Notes: generated by a model not told the origin, from the letters alone. A stretch of 64,000 nt of DNA from Bradyrhizobium frederickii (GCF_004570865.1 NZ_SPQS01000027.1:1-64000); one strand, 5' to 3'. Shown: positions 1 to 8,292, numbered from the stretch's first letter. Numbers and translations are program-made.

Positions 1-1
1 G

Positions 2-415
2 GCCCCAGCCGTGGCTGCAGCTCCGCCGCCTCCCGCTCCACCCCCTGCACCCGCGCCGGTTCAGGCGGCGGCGGTCGCTCCGCCCGCCCCGGCCGCCGCG
101 CCCACGCGCGATCTCAATTCACCTCTCGGCGTCTGGCTCACCGAGGAGAGGGAAGGCAAGGTCCGCATCGAGCAATGCGGCAGCAATCTCTGCGGCTATT
201 CGGTCGACAGCAAATCGAACCAGAACGGCGAGCAGGTTCTGATCAACATGAAGCCCGGCAAGGACCAGAAATGGTCCGGCCGCATTCTCGATCCGAACTC
301 CGGCTCGACCTACGATTCGACCATCGCGATGAAGGGCACCGATCGCCTGCGCGTGCAGGGCTGCGCCTTCGGCGGCATGTTCTGCGGCGGCCAGACCTGG
401 ACGCGGGTGAACTGA
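2..415 (+). CDS. DUF2147-like secreted protein, 5' end outside the window
   Basis: The reading frame is open to the left edge, so the first codons are missing. The visible part starts with a low-complexity Pro/Ala stretch (about 35 residues), typical of a linker behind a signal peptide. A compact domain follows, beginning near LGVWLTEEREGKVRIEQCG and ending GGQTWTRVN. The pattern 'G.W...G...I..CG..LCG' and two further Cys near the end fit the DUF2147 family, small periplasmic proteins of unknown biochemical role. Periplasmic location is inferred from family habit and the linker. A GTG at 11 could be a start, but an upstream start with a signal peptide is more likely. Confidence 0.7.
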   Translation, partial: APAVAAAPPPPAPPPAPAPVQAAAVAPPAPAAAPTRDLNSPLGVWLTEEREGKVRIEQCGSNLCGYSVDSKSNQNGEQVLINMKPGKDQKWSGRILDPNSGSTYDSTIAMKGTDRLRVQGCAFGGMFCGGQTWTRVN

Positions 416-670
416 GCAGCGCCGATTGGATCGAAGCCAACATGGCGCAGCCAGGCTGACGTTTATGCGCCGGACAACCGCGATCGGCAACGCGACTGCC
501 ACGACGGCAGTCGCTGTCACCGCCAATGAGAGCGCTGCGGCCCTCCTGTCATCGGGCCGCGCAATTCAAACCCTCCATTGTGAACCATTTCATATCTGCC
601 CGCCCGTCGTTGCTTCTAGTCTGGATTGAAAGCCAGACTATTTGCCACCGTCATACACCGCTATTGGCAC

Positions 671-727
671 CGTTTCGCCGAGACGCGTAGACTCGAAACG
701 AGTCATTCCCCCGACCTCGTTTCGGCG
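671..727. promoter_or_regulatory. Three evenly spaced CGTTTCG half-sites upstream of the sensor-protease operon
   Basis: The 342 bases from 416 to 757 contain no convincing gene. CGTTTCG occurs at 671-677, in inverted form (CGAAACG) at 694-700 inside the palindrome ACTCGAAACGAGT (691-703), and again at 718-724. The 23-24 base spacing is about two helical turns. The array lies 30-90 bases before the sensor gene start, where an operator would be. No regulator can be named and no clear -35/-10 pair was found. Confidence 0.4.
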
Positions 728-757
728 CCGGTAGTTGCGTAAGCGAGCGAGGTTGTT

Positions 758-3670
758 ATGGAGGAACTCCGTGCGACACCATCGCTAGTCTCGGGTGACC
801 GGGGCCCCCACTCGCTGATGTCGGAGCAAGGCATCAGGCGGCATGTCATCGGCGCACTCCGAGGTCGGCAGACGAGCCTGACCACCGCGCTTCAGCCTCT
901 GGTCCAAGAGCAAGCGCGGATGCTCGTTTCGGAATTTGGTTTCGACGCTCAGACCGTCGGCAAGATCCTGCAATCGCAAAACACCATGCTGAGCGTCTTG
1001 TCGGATCGGTATGACGCGCTCGACGAAGCCGCACATTACAGCGAGATTCCCTTCGTCGAACTGGCGCACGACGGCCGCATCGTCTATTCGAACGCGGCAT
1101 TCGACAAGCTCTTGCCCGGCAGACGCGGCGTTCCCTTCTCCGGCCTGTTCGGATCACGTGCAGCCGACGTGTGGATGGCCCTCCGGGCCAACCACAACTC
1201 GAGCTTACGCGCAGACATCCAGACCAACGACATGGTTCGTCAGGTCAGAGTCGAAATTGGCCCGCTGCGCGACGAAGATGGCATGCCGGGCAATTACGCG
1301 CTGCTTCTCGACCAGAGCGCCGAACAGAGCCGCCTCGATGCCCTGCAGGATGGCGTGCTCCGCACCGACTTGATCGGCAAGATCCGATTCGCGAACGAGC
1401 GCGCGGTTCAGGTTCTGGGATTCTCGGAATCAGAACTCAGGGAGATGCCGCTCTCCCAGGTGTTCGGACCCGATGACGAGGGAACGACGAACCTGTTCGG
1501 CGAATGGATCACAAAGCAAACGGGTTTCTCGGGTTTCGTTCGGCTGCGCCCAAAAGACGGGCGTTCCATTCTGGCGAGGGTGAGCGGAACGCCCTACATG
1601 GAAGCGCCGAACAGTTCGGCGGGGCTATTGGTGCTGTTCGCTCCTCTTGCCGAAGATCGCGCGCGCCAGGAGCTCAAGACAATTCTCGCCGAGCACGATG
1701 ATCCGCAAGAGATCATCGAGGCAACGCTTCAGGCGATCGGCAAGGTCATCCCGTTCGAAATGAGCACGTTCGGGGTCTACAGCGACCTCAACGACTTTTG
1801 GCGGGCGCTCACGATCTTTCCAAAACCCAGCTGGGAGTGGAGCACGCGTTGGTTCAAGGTGCCACCTGGCGTGATCGAGTGGCTCGAGCAGGGCAAGACG
1901 TGGGACAACAATCTGGCCGCATTCGTCGAGAGCCGCAATCCCGAGGAAAAGGACAATCCGGTAAGCAAGGCCATCATCGCCGACAAGTTCGAGTCGATGC
2001 TCGTATTGCCGATACGCAAGGCGGGAGGCCGGTTTGGAAGCTCGCTGGCTCTGCTGTCCCGCAAACACAAATACACCCCTGCCGATCTACGCACGCTGCA
2101 AAATCTCGGCGTCGAGGAGATATTGCAGGCCGCCGACGCGGCCATGGAACATGCGCAGGCGCGCGCCTTGCGCAAACTCAAGGATGATCTGAACAAGGCA
2201 CCGAGTGCGCGCGCCATCGCCGAGCTGCTGGCCACCGGCACGACGCAATGCCTGGGCTGGGAATATGTCGGCGTGTTCCGGATCGATCGCCTGCGCGGCA
2301 AGTTCGTGTTGGTCGCCGAGCACGTCAAGAACGACCGCAACCTGCTCGTGAAGGCGGCCGGCCGCAAGGCCGAATACACCCAGGAGCTGTCCAGCGGCAT
2401 GCTTGGCAGCTGCCTGGCAGAACGGAACATTCTTGTCGTCCCCGACGTCAGCGATACCGAGCGGAACTACGGCTTCATCAAGACCGCCCCCGATCAACGT
2501 TCGGCCATGACGGTCCCCCTCCTCGTGAACGGCAAGATCGAGCTGATCCTGGACATGGAATCATCGGAGCTGAACGCGTTCCGTGGGCCCGATCGCGACG
2601 CGGCAAGCGGCCTCGCCGCCGACTGTGAACAGATCTTTGCGGCTCGCTGGCACGAAGCGATCGAGCATGCGCTCATGAACAGAATCGAGCAGGCGGCCGT
2701 CATCGTGGATGCTGTTGGGACGATCTGCCACATCAATGGTGCGGCGGCCAACATCTTCGGCCGCGCGCGTGACAAGAAGCTCTCGACATTTGGCGCCCGG
2801 CATGAAGATACGGCGCAATTATCGGAATCCGGGATCCAGCACCGTCTTCGTCTACACCTGACGATCGGCGATGCGCCGCGCACCGAACTGACGGTTCTCG
2901 CAAGCCGCGAGCCGTTGAACGACGATTATGGTCATCAGCTCTGGCTGTTCACCAGCCTTGCCGATCAAAGTCGGGAGAGCGACTGGGGCTATCTGGAGGA
3001 GACTGTCACATCCGTTGCGCGCGAGACGCGCGCCCCGCTGTTGATGGCTGACGGCTTGCTGCGCGGCGCAGCGTCGCTCCTGAGCAAGCCAGAGCTCATG
3101 CAGAATTGCGCCGGTCTGCTCGAGCAGGCCGCCAACCACCTGCTCAAGGCCGATCTGACTTTCGAACGGCTGTCCGAGCGTCTCGTCGTGCAGCAGACGC
3201 CGCAGGAAGTCCCCGAGCTATTCGACGCATTGGAAGTGCTCTATCACGAGGTCGAGGGCCTTCCAGTCGAGGATCGCGACGCGATTCACTTCGTCGACGA
3301 GATTGCGACGCGCCGCCCCCTGCTGGTCAAGGGATGGACGAAGCGGTTGAGCTTTGCGTTTCGCTCTGCCCTCAGCTCCCTGCTGTCGTTGCGTATCACG
3401 CCGAACGACAAATTGACCGTGACGATCGCGGAACGACCGCAGCATCACCTCTCGGTGTCCATGCGCTTGCCCGCAATGATCGCCGACACCCTGGCTCCGT
3501 CGGCGGCGGACCCGATCGAGCAGAGCCAGCACCGGGCACGGCAGATGGCCAGCGTCGCGGTCGAGGCGATACGCAAGGCGGCCGAGCAGCACGACGGCAC
3601 TCTGACCGATTTGGACGGCGCAGGCTTCGAGTTCAACCTGCCATTGTGCGCGCAGGAGGCACCGGTATGA
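758..3670 (+). CDS. Multi-domain PAS/GAF sensor with a degenerate histidine-kinase core
   Basis: 970 aa, cytoplasmic, with no membrane segment. After a helical N-terminus I read PAS (about 93-190, HDGRIVYSNAAF), PAS (191-300, GKIRFANERAVQVLGFSESEL), GAF (317-460), GAF (483-630), PAS (634-745, GTICHINGAAANIFGRA) and a kinase-like C-terminus (745-965). The H-box, normally SHELRTPL, reads ARETRAPL, so the phospho-accepting His is Arg755. No N-box or DxGxG ATP-binding motif is visible, although the end (GFEFNLPL) still resembles a kinase tail. It is therefore probably a signal-sensing scaffold, not an active kinase. Start 758 follows GAGG five bases upstream. Its last codons overlap the protease gene as ATGA, implying translational coupling. 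Confidence 0.8.
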   Translation: MEELRATPSLVSGDRGPHSLMSEQGIRRHVIGALRGRQTSLTTALQPLVQEQARMLVSEFGFDAQTVGKILQSQNTMLSVLSDRYDALDEAAHYSEIPFVELAHDGRIVYSNAAFDKLLPGRRGVPFSGLFGSRAADVWMALRANHNSSLRADIQTNDMVRQVRVEIGPLRDEDGMPGNYALLLDQSAEQSRLDALQDGVLRTDLIGKIRFANERAVQVLGFSESELREMPLSQVFGPDDEGTTNLFGEWITKQTGFSGFVRLRPKDGRSILARVSGTPYMEAPNSSAGLLVLFAPLAEDRARQELKTILAEHDDPQEIIEATLQAIGKVIPFEMSTFGVYSDLNDFWRALTIFPKPSWEWSTRWFKVPPGVIEWLEQGKTWDNNLAAFVESRNPEEKDNPVSKAIIADKFESMLVLPIRKAGGRFGSSLALLSRKHKYTPADLRTLQNLGVEEILQAADAAMEHAQARALRKLKDDLNKAPSARAIAELLATGTTQCLGWEYVGVFRIDRLRGKFVLVAEHVKNDRNLLVKAAGRKAEYTQELSSGMLGSCLAERNILVVPDVSDTERNYGFIKTAPDQRSAMTVPLLVNGKIELILDMESSELNAFRGPDRDAASGLAADCEQIFAARWHEAIEHALMNRIEQAAVIVDAVGTICHINGAAANIFGRARDKKLSTFGARHEDTAQLSESGIQHRLRLHLTIGDAPRTELTVLASREPLNDDYGHQLWLFTSLADQSRESDWGYLEETVTSVARETRAPLLMADGLLRGAASLLSKPELMQNCAGLLEQAANHLLKADLTFERLSERLVVQQTPQEVPELFDALEVLYHEVEGLPVEDRDAIHFVDEIATRRPLLVKGWTKRLSFAFRSALSSLLSLRITPNDKLTVTIAERPQHHLSVSMRLPAMIADTLAPSAADPIEQSQHRARQMASVAVEAIRKAAEQHDGTLTDLDGAGFEFNLPLCAQEAPV

Positions 3671-5244
3671 CAGCCAAGATCGCGATCGCCACCGCGGAGG
3701 CAAACATGTTCGAAACGCTGCGGGCGCAGCTGCTCGCGGCGGGAGTGGCCATGGAGGAATTGTACGACAAGCCTCTGATGACCCCGGACCAGACCAACGA
3801 GTGGCTCGTCGCGAATGAGACCGAGCTGCTCGTGCTCGATGCCCGGCTGCCGACCGACCCGACTGCCGTCTACGACACACGTACGACTCTCGGCGCGAAG
3901 CACGTGCTCAACACCGTCGTTTTGGCCCAGGACCCGCACACTTCCGTGCTGGTCATCGCGCCCTCGTTCGGGACCTGCACGGACCTGGAGGAAGAGTGCC
4001 GGGCGGCAGGCAATGCGTTGATCCTGCCGATGGATGCGCTGCAGCTGCACCGGCACCGGATCTTGCGCCCGTTCATTGCAATGCTCACCGGTCGTCCGGA
4101 CGAGACGAATGCGATCCCGGGCGCGTTCCGCGTGGTCGAGATCGAGATCCATAGCGCCAAGGTGGAATGTCGGCTCGGAACGGGCGAAGACGGCTCCTCG
4201 ATGCTTCGCTGGAACACCATCAGCGACCTCGATGACCTCAAGTCCGCCGCTCAAACCTATGCGCGCGACGAGATGCCGCCGAACAATTGGCTCGGCCAGA
4301 CGCGTGACGTTGGAACACGCCTGTTCAAGAGCTTCGTCGTCAAAGCGATCGGAGAACATCTGTTCTCGCAGATCGAGAAGTCTGCAGGCGGGCTGGTAGG
4401 ATTGTCGTTCCGGTTCGTCATCAGCGACGCAGGCTTTTATGCGGTGCCCTTCGAGGCGAGCGTGCGTTACCTCTCGGAGGAAAATGGGCCATTCGTGCTG
4501 CTCTATGCGCCGATTGTCCGGCGCATTCCGTTCTTCGTCCGTGGAAGGGCCAGTGAGCGAGCGCGGATCAGTCCGGGCGCGAAGCTGATGTTCGTTCGCT
4601 CTCAGATCGGCGAACATCCCGATTTGAAGCTCGACAGCGCGATCTGCGACGGCAAGAGGTTCGACAAGCTCGGCAATATCGATGCCGAACTTCAGCACGT
4701 GGAAAAGCTGGGCGCCGCAGGCTGTTTCGATTTGAAGATCGTCAATTTGTCGGATGCCCCTCCGGGCGAGGCCGCCTCCTATTTGCTGAAGCAGCTGGAC
4801 GCATTCCGGCCAACCATTCTCCACTACGCCGGTCACGCCTGGAGCGATGGCCAGCAAACCGCGACCCTCGTCCTTCCCGGGATGAAGCCAGAGCAGGCGG
4901 TCGGGCTGAAACTGGACAGGGTGGCGGCCTCCGACGGCCTTTCAGCGACGACGCTGGTCTACCTCTCGGCCTGCCGTGGCATCTCGAAGGGCTGCGTTCA
5001 GCAACTGGTGATGAACGGAATCCCCTATGCGCTGGGCTTCCGATGGAATGTCGAGGACGAGCGCGCGCCGCAGTTCGCCAAGGAGTTCTATGACGAACTG
5101 TACCGGACGCGGTCCGTTTGCCTGGCGTTCCGGAAAGCGTGCCGCGCATCGTGGGAAAGCCTGAACTACGACGAGGAAAGCCCGATCTGGCTTTCTCCGA
5201 TCCTGCTGGCGCAATCGACCGATTGGGCAACACGCTGCCACTGA
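3667..5244 (+). CDS. Receiver-like domain fused to a CHAT (caspase-like) protease
   Basis: 525 aa. The ATG overlaps the sensor stop (ATGA), which fixes the start. The N-terminus (about 1-130) has the alternating hydrophobic pattern of a response-regulator receiver, with LLVLDARLP placing an Asp at 58 and a Pro four residues on; it may be a true or a pseudo-receiver. The C-terminus (about 300-525) is a CHAT protease: HYAGHA gives catalytic His390 and YLSACRG gives catalytic Cys436, followed by the expected ALGFRW strand and a terminal helical segment with many aromatic residues. CHAT proteases are bacterial relatives of caspases and separase, and several act in defence or programmed cell death. 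Genetic coupling to the sensor suggests that the sensor controls proteolysis. The substrate is unknown; the next gene is the first candidate. Confidence 0.85.
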   Translation: MTAKIAIATAEANMFETLRAQLLAAGVAMEELYDKPLMTPDQTNEWLVANETELLVLDARLPTDPTAVYDTRTTLGAKHVLNTVVLAQDPHTSVLVIAPSFGTCTDLEEECRAAGNALILPMDALQLHRHRILRPFIAMLTGRPDETNAIPGAFRVVEIEIHSAKVECRLGTGEDGSSMLRWNTISDLDDLKSAAQTYARDEMPPNNWLGQTRDVGTRLFKSFVVKAIGEHLFSQIEKSAGGLVGLSFRFVISDAGFYAVPFEASVRYLSEENGPFVLLYAPIVRRIPFFVRGRASERARISPGAKLMFVRSQIGEHPDLKLDSAICDGKRFDKLGNIDAELQHVEKLGAAGCFDLKIVNLSDAPPGEAASYLLKQLDAFRPTILHYAGHAWSDGQQTATLVLPGMKPEQAVGLKLDRVAASDGLSATTLVYLSACRGISKGCVQQLVMNGIPYALGFRWNVEDERAPQFAKEFYDELYRTRSVCLAFRKACRASWESLNYDEESPIWLSPILLAQSTDWATRCH

Positions 5245-5268
5245 GCAGCTCGTAGTGGAAAGAATGTC

Positions 5269-6504
5269 ATGACAGTCTGGGCCACACTCAAGAACGTCGT
5301 CGACCACTGGGCGAGCCGCGAGCTGCGGCGCCCCTATGTCGGCTACGTCGCTTCGACCGGCAATGGGATCACGGCGGGACAGACCTTCGTGCCCGAAGCG
5401 AGCTACTTCGGCGTGCGTATGGTTGAAATGGGCTTGCGCGAAGGCGGCAAGTTCTTCAACTCGTTCCTCCCGCTCGGCGTCGTGCTCACCGAGTTCAGCT
5501 TTGGCGACGGGCGCCAGCGCCGTCCCACGATCTTGAGCAATGACGAGATCGCCGCTCAACTGAAGGCAGCCGGTGCCGCTCCGGGCTATGTCGACTTCAG
5601 GAATATCTATGCCGTCAGGCGCGCGCCCATGAAGCAGGACAATCTGTCTCTGTTCGTCGGGCTCTTCCGCCTTCCGTTTCACGATGTCGCACAGCAGGTC
5701 CTGCAACTGGCCGCCGACCTGACGACGCAGACCGGCCTCGCGCCGGGCGTTTCCGACGGGTTGCGTGTGGCTGAAAAGATCTACGACCGGGTCGCCGGCC
5801 TCTTCGGACTCAACATCGTCACGCCGTTGTTCTCGTATGCCGACGGCAATGCGCTTGGTCGCAGCGGCTACCTGCTGGTTGCAGGTTCCGATCTCGAAGA
5901 AGCGGTCGCCAAGCGGTTGGTGGTGACCGACGACCGCTTGCTGCTGGACGGCCAGCGTGTGTCTGGACTGGACTATTGCCTCCTGGCCGTCGAGTTCACG
6001 GCCAGCCTGCTGCCCGACGGGCCGGACTCGATCAACCCTCTCACGCAGCTCGGATTTCATCGACACTGGCAGGGTGTCGCAGGCAGCATCATGAGGCGGG
6101 AGTTGGAGCGCGCGGACGAGCAGATGCTGACTCTGCGCGCCGAGGTGATAACGTCGCCCGAACTTGCCGAAAACGATCGTCTCGTGGCGATCGGCGCCTA
6201 CCAGACCAGCTACGACAAGCTCGTGGAGCGCGTGACGCCGAAAAATGCTCACCGCGGCTGGGAAAAGGCAATTCTGGGCGCCCCCAACGACAAGACGATC
6301 GCCAAGCCGGCCGTGACAGAGCTGCTGAAGGGCATGCAAATCCGCCTGCTCACCGGCATCAGGGATGCCCCGGAGGATCCCGACAAGCTGTTTGCGTCCG
6401 AGGCCTTCGCATTGCGAAAAACAGTCGGCAAGACTGCTCTGGTCGACACCGACTCCGCCGTCGCGCTGGCGCGCGTGATTGATCGCGCCGCGGCAGCAAG
6501 GTGA
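5269..6504 (+). CDS. Unrecognised 411-aa protein, third gene of the CHAT operon
   Basis: I do not recognise this family. It starts 25 bases after the protease stop, behind a GGAAAG ribosome site six bases from the ATG, so it is almost certainly co-transcribed. There is no signal peptide. The first half is rich in Gly, Phe and hydrophobic residues (GYVASTGNGITAGQTFV, FFNSFLPLGVVLTEFSFG) and could be a beta-rich globular domain. The rest (about 170-411) is mainly amphipathic helix with many charged residues. No catalytic motif, nucleotide-binding loop or metal site stands out. By analogy with CHAT systems whose neighbours are cleaved effectors, it may be the protease substrate, or an adaptor; this is inference from position only. 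Confidence 0.75.
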   Translation: MTVWATLKNVVDHWASRELRRPYVGYVASTGNGITAGQTFVPEASYFGVRMVEMGLREGGKFFNSFLPLGVVLTEFSFGDGRQRRPTILSNDEIAAQLKAAGAAPGYVDFRNIYAVRRAPMKQDNLSLFVGLFRLPFHDVAQQVLQLAADLTTQTGLAPGVSDGLRVAEKIYDRVAGLFGLNIVTPLFSYADGNALGRSGYLLVAGSDLEEAVAKRLVVTDDRLLLDGQRVSGLDYCLLAVEFTASLLPDGPDSINPLTQLGFHRHWQGVAGSIMRRELERADEQMLTLRAEVITSPELAENDRLVAIGAYQTSYDKLVERVTPKNAHRGWEKAILGAPNDKTIAKPAVTELLKGMQIRLLTGIRDAPEDPDKLFASEAFALRKTVGKTALVDTDSAVALARVIDRAAAAR

Positions 6505-6663
6505 CGGCACGAACCAGCCGTTCCACGGCTTTGCCCGGCTGACGGGATGGCGCCCGGACACGGTCCTCGCCGTCACCGTCCGGCCGAATGCGTGACAGTC
6601 CTCACATCGGCCCGCCCCGCCTTGTGACACGCTACCCCGCAGGTTCAGCCAATGGGACGTGTC

Positions 6664-7020
6664 ATGCGATATCTTTGCAAGGGTATTTTTGCCGCGATCT
6701 GGGCCGTCGCCCTGCTCTGCGGACCGGCGAATGCAGCATCGACCAGCTTCGACGGCGCCTGGAACGTGCGGATCTCGTCCTCGAGCGAGACCTGCGGCAA
6801 TGGCGCCACCGTCGCGATCGGCATCAACAATGGTCAGATCGCATCGAGCAGCGCGGCCGTGTCGGCGTCAGGCCGCGTCGCCGACGCCGGCAGCATCAAT
6901 GTCACCTTGAGCACCGGCATCAAGCGTGCCGTCGGCTTCGGCCGGCTCAGCGGCACGTCCGGCTCCGGCACGTGGCGCGGCGCGCTGTGCACGGGCACGT
7001 GGACCGCGCAGCGGATGTAG
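6664..7020 (+). CDS. Small secreted protein with a signal peptide
   Basis: 118 aa from the second ATG; an alternative ATG at 6652 adds four residues. I prefer 6664 because GGGA lies six bases upstream. MRYLCKG followed by a hydrophobic run and CGPANAAS is a clear signal peptide, with cleavage probably after ANA. The mature part (about 95 aa) starts with FDGAWNVRISSSSETCG, contains a second Cys near the C-terminus (ALCTGTW) and is Gly/Ser/Thr-rich. A periplasmic disulphide-containing beta domain is likely. Function unknown. The gene sits alone, 159 bases after the CHAT operon, with a large palindrome behind it. Confidence 0.65.
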   Translation: MRYLCKGIFAAIWAVALLCGPANAASTSFDGAWNVRISSSSETCGNGATVAIGINNGQIASSSAAVSASGRVADAGSINVTLSTGIKRAVGFGRLSGTSGSGTWRGALCTGTWTAQRM

Positions 7021-7026
7021 CTTGCC

Positions 7027-7158
7027 GTGTCCCGGACAAGTGGCAACGCGAAAGCGTTGCCGCGCAGAGCCGGGACCCAGTACGCTTCGCGACAAGGCAG
7101 CTCTGGGTCCCGGATCGGCGCCGCATCGCCTTACGGCGCCGCGGCTTGTCCGGGACAC
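7027..7158. repeat. Long imperfect palindrome with GTGTCCCGGACAAG arms
   Basis: GTGTCCCGGACAAG at 7027-7040 is matched by its exact reverse complement at 7145-7158. A second nested pair (GCCGGGACCCAG and CTGGGTCCCGG) and a third small stem (GGCAACGC/GCGTTGCC) lie inside. The whole can fold as a branched hairpin between two convergent genes. Such elements are dispersed in Bradyrhizobium genomes. It may act as a transcription barrier, but there is no T-tract of a classical terminator. Confidence 0.75.
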
Positions 7159-7164
7159 GAGGCT

Positions 7165-7569
7165 CTAGCCCAGCGCTACGCCGTACTCCGCGTCGGTGAC
7201 CGGCTCGAGCCAGGTCGAGTACACACCGTCGAGCGCCTCCTGCATGGCGATGTGGCACATGCCGTTGGTCGGCGAGGCCCCGTGCCAGTGCACTTCGCCC
7301 GGCGGAATCCAGACGGTGTCGCCGGGACGGATTTCCCTGACGGGGCCGCCCTTGGTCTGGACTCGGCCGACGCCGGAAATCACGTAGAGCGTCTGCCCGA
7401 GTGGATGATGGTGCCAGTTGGTACGGGCGCCGGGCTCGAACGCAACACGCGAGCAGTTCAGTCGCGCCGGCGCGGGTGCCATGATCACGGGGTCCTGCCA
7501 CACGGTGCCGGTGAAGTTTTCCTTGGGCGCGCGGCGGGTCGGCCGCGTGCCTGCAACAGTGATCTCCAT
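7165..7569 (-). CDS. Small cupin resembling bacterial Mn-dependent hydroxynitrile lyase
   Basis: 134 aa, a single cupin domain. The motif NWHHHPLGQT supplies His53, His55 and Gln59, and GEVHWHG supplies His94. This 2-His/Gln/His spacing is the metal site I know from the small cupin hydroxynitrile lyases described in Granulicella tundricola, and the surrounding pattern (FTGTV near the N-terminus, FEPGART, IRPGDTVW, DGVYSTWLEPVTDAEYG) also fits that group. Homologues are also annotated simply as cupins, so the in vivo reaction is uncertain. It is transcribed 24 bases after the RraA-like gene on the same strand, suggesting a two-gene unit of small-molecule metabolism. Confidence 0.75.
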   Translation of the reverse strand: MEITVAGTRPTRRAPKENFTGTVWQDPVIMAPAPARLNCSRVAFEPGARTNWHHHPLGQTLYVISGVGRVQTKGGPVREIRPGDTVWIPPGEVHWHGASPTNGMCHIAMQEALDGVYSTWLEPVTDAEYGVALG

Positions 7570-7593
7570 GGGATTACCTCGCTTGCTTCCCGG

Positions 7594-8292
7594 TTACTTC
7601 TTGCTGGCGGCGTAGCGCGCCTTGGTTTCGGCGTTCATGGGATAGAGGCCCGGCAGCACGGCGCCGTTGTTCACCTCGTTGACGATCCAGGCCTCCATGC
7701 GCTCCTGCTCGACGCCCTCGTTGAGCACGTGCTCGAGCATCGCCTGCGGGATCAGCACGCAGCCGTCCTGGTCGGCGACCACGATGTCGTTCGGAAATAC
7801 GGCAACGCCGCCGCAGCCGATCGGCTCGCCCCAGCCGACGAACGTGAGGCCCGCAACCGAGGGCGGCGCGGCATAGCCGTCGCACCAGACCGGCAGATTG
7901 GTGCCGAGAACGCCCTCGACGTCACGCACCACGCCGTCGGTGACCAGCGCGGTGACGCCGCGCTTGACCATGCGGGCGCACAGAATGTCGCCGAAGATGC
8001 CGGCATCGGTGATGCCCATGGCATCGACCACGGCGATACAGCCCTCCGGCATCGCCTCGATCGCGGTGCGGGTGGAGATCGGCGAGGACCAGGATTCCGG
8101 CGTCGCCAGATCTTCGCGCGCCGGCACGAAGCGCAGTGTGAAGGCCGGCCCAACCAGGCGCGGCAGACCCGGGCGCAGCGGCCGCGCGCCGCGCATCCAC
8201 ACATTGCGCAGGCCCTTCTTCAGCAGGACCGTGGTGATGGTGGCGGTGGTGATGCCGGCGAGGGTCTTGCGGGCTTCAGGGGACAGCGACAT
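7594..8292 (-). CDS. RraA-like / HMG aldolase-family protein
   Basis: 232 aa from the ATG at 8292 (MSLSPEARKTL); the frame extends 42 codons further upstream without a better start. It belongs to the RraA/dimethylmenaquinone-methyltransferase-like fold: GITDAGIFGDILCARMVKRG followed by GVVRDVEGV is the family core, in which the Gly-rich loop and the Arg-Asp pair bind the carboxylate substrate and a divalent metal in the class II 4-hydroxy-4-methyl-2-oxoglutarate (HMG)/CHA aldolases. It is therefore more likely a pyruvate aldolase or decarboxylase than an RNase E regulator. First gene of a pair with the downstream cupin; divergent from the pxp operon. Confidence 0.75.
   Translation of the reverse strand: MSLSPEARKTLAGITTATITTVLLKKGLRNVWMRGARPLRPGLPRLVGPAFTLRFVPAREDLATPESWSSPISTRTAIEAMPEGCIAVVDAMGITDAGIFGDILCARMVKRGVTALVTDGVVRDVEGVLGTNLPVWCDGYAAPPSVAGLTFVGWGEPIGCGGVAVFPNDIVVADQDGCVLIPQAMLEHVLNEGVEQERMEAWIVNEVNNGAVLPGLYPMNAETKARYAASKK

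Noticed and set aside
426..629. Small plus-strand ORF upstream of the sensor gene
   Set aside because: Composition and lack of a ribosome site do not support translation; the region is better read as control DNA.
671..690. Sigma-54 promoter at TTGGCAC upstream of the sensor gene
   Set aside because: The -12 element at the right distance is missing.
3106..3666. Long N-terminal extension of the CHAT protein (same frame open back to 3106)
   Set aside because: It lies wholly inside the sensor gene in another frame and is Arg/Pro-rich shadow sequence; the ATGA overlap at 3667 gives a natural start.
3445..4857. 470-codon minus-strand ORF opposite the sensor and protease genes
   Set aside because: Antisense shadow caused by high-GC codon bias; the sense-strand genes have clear domains.
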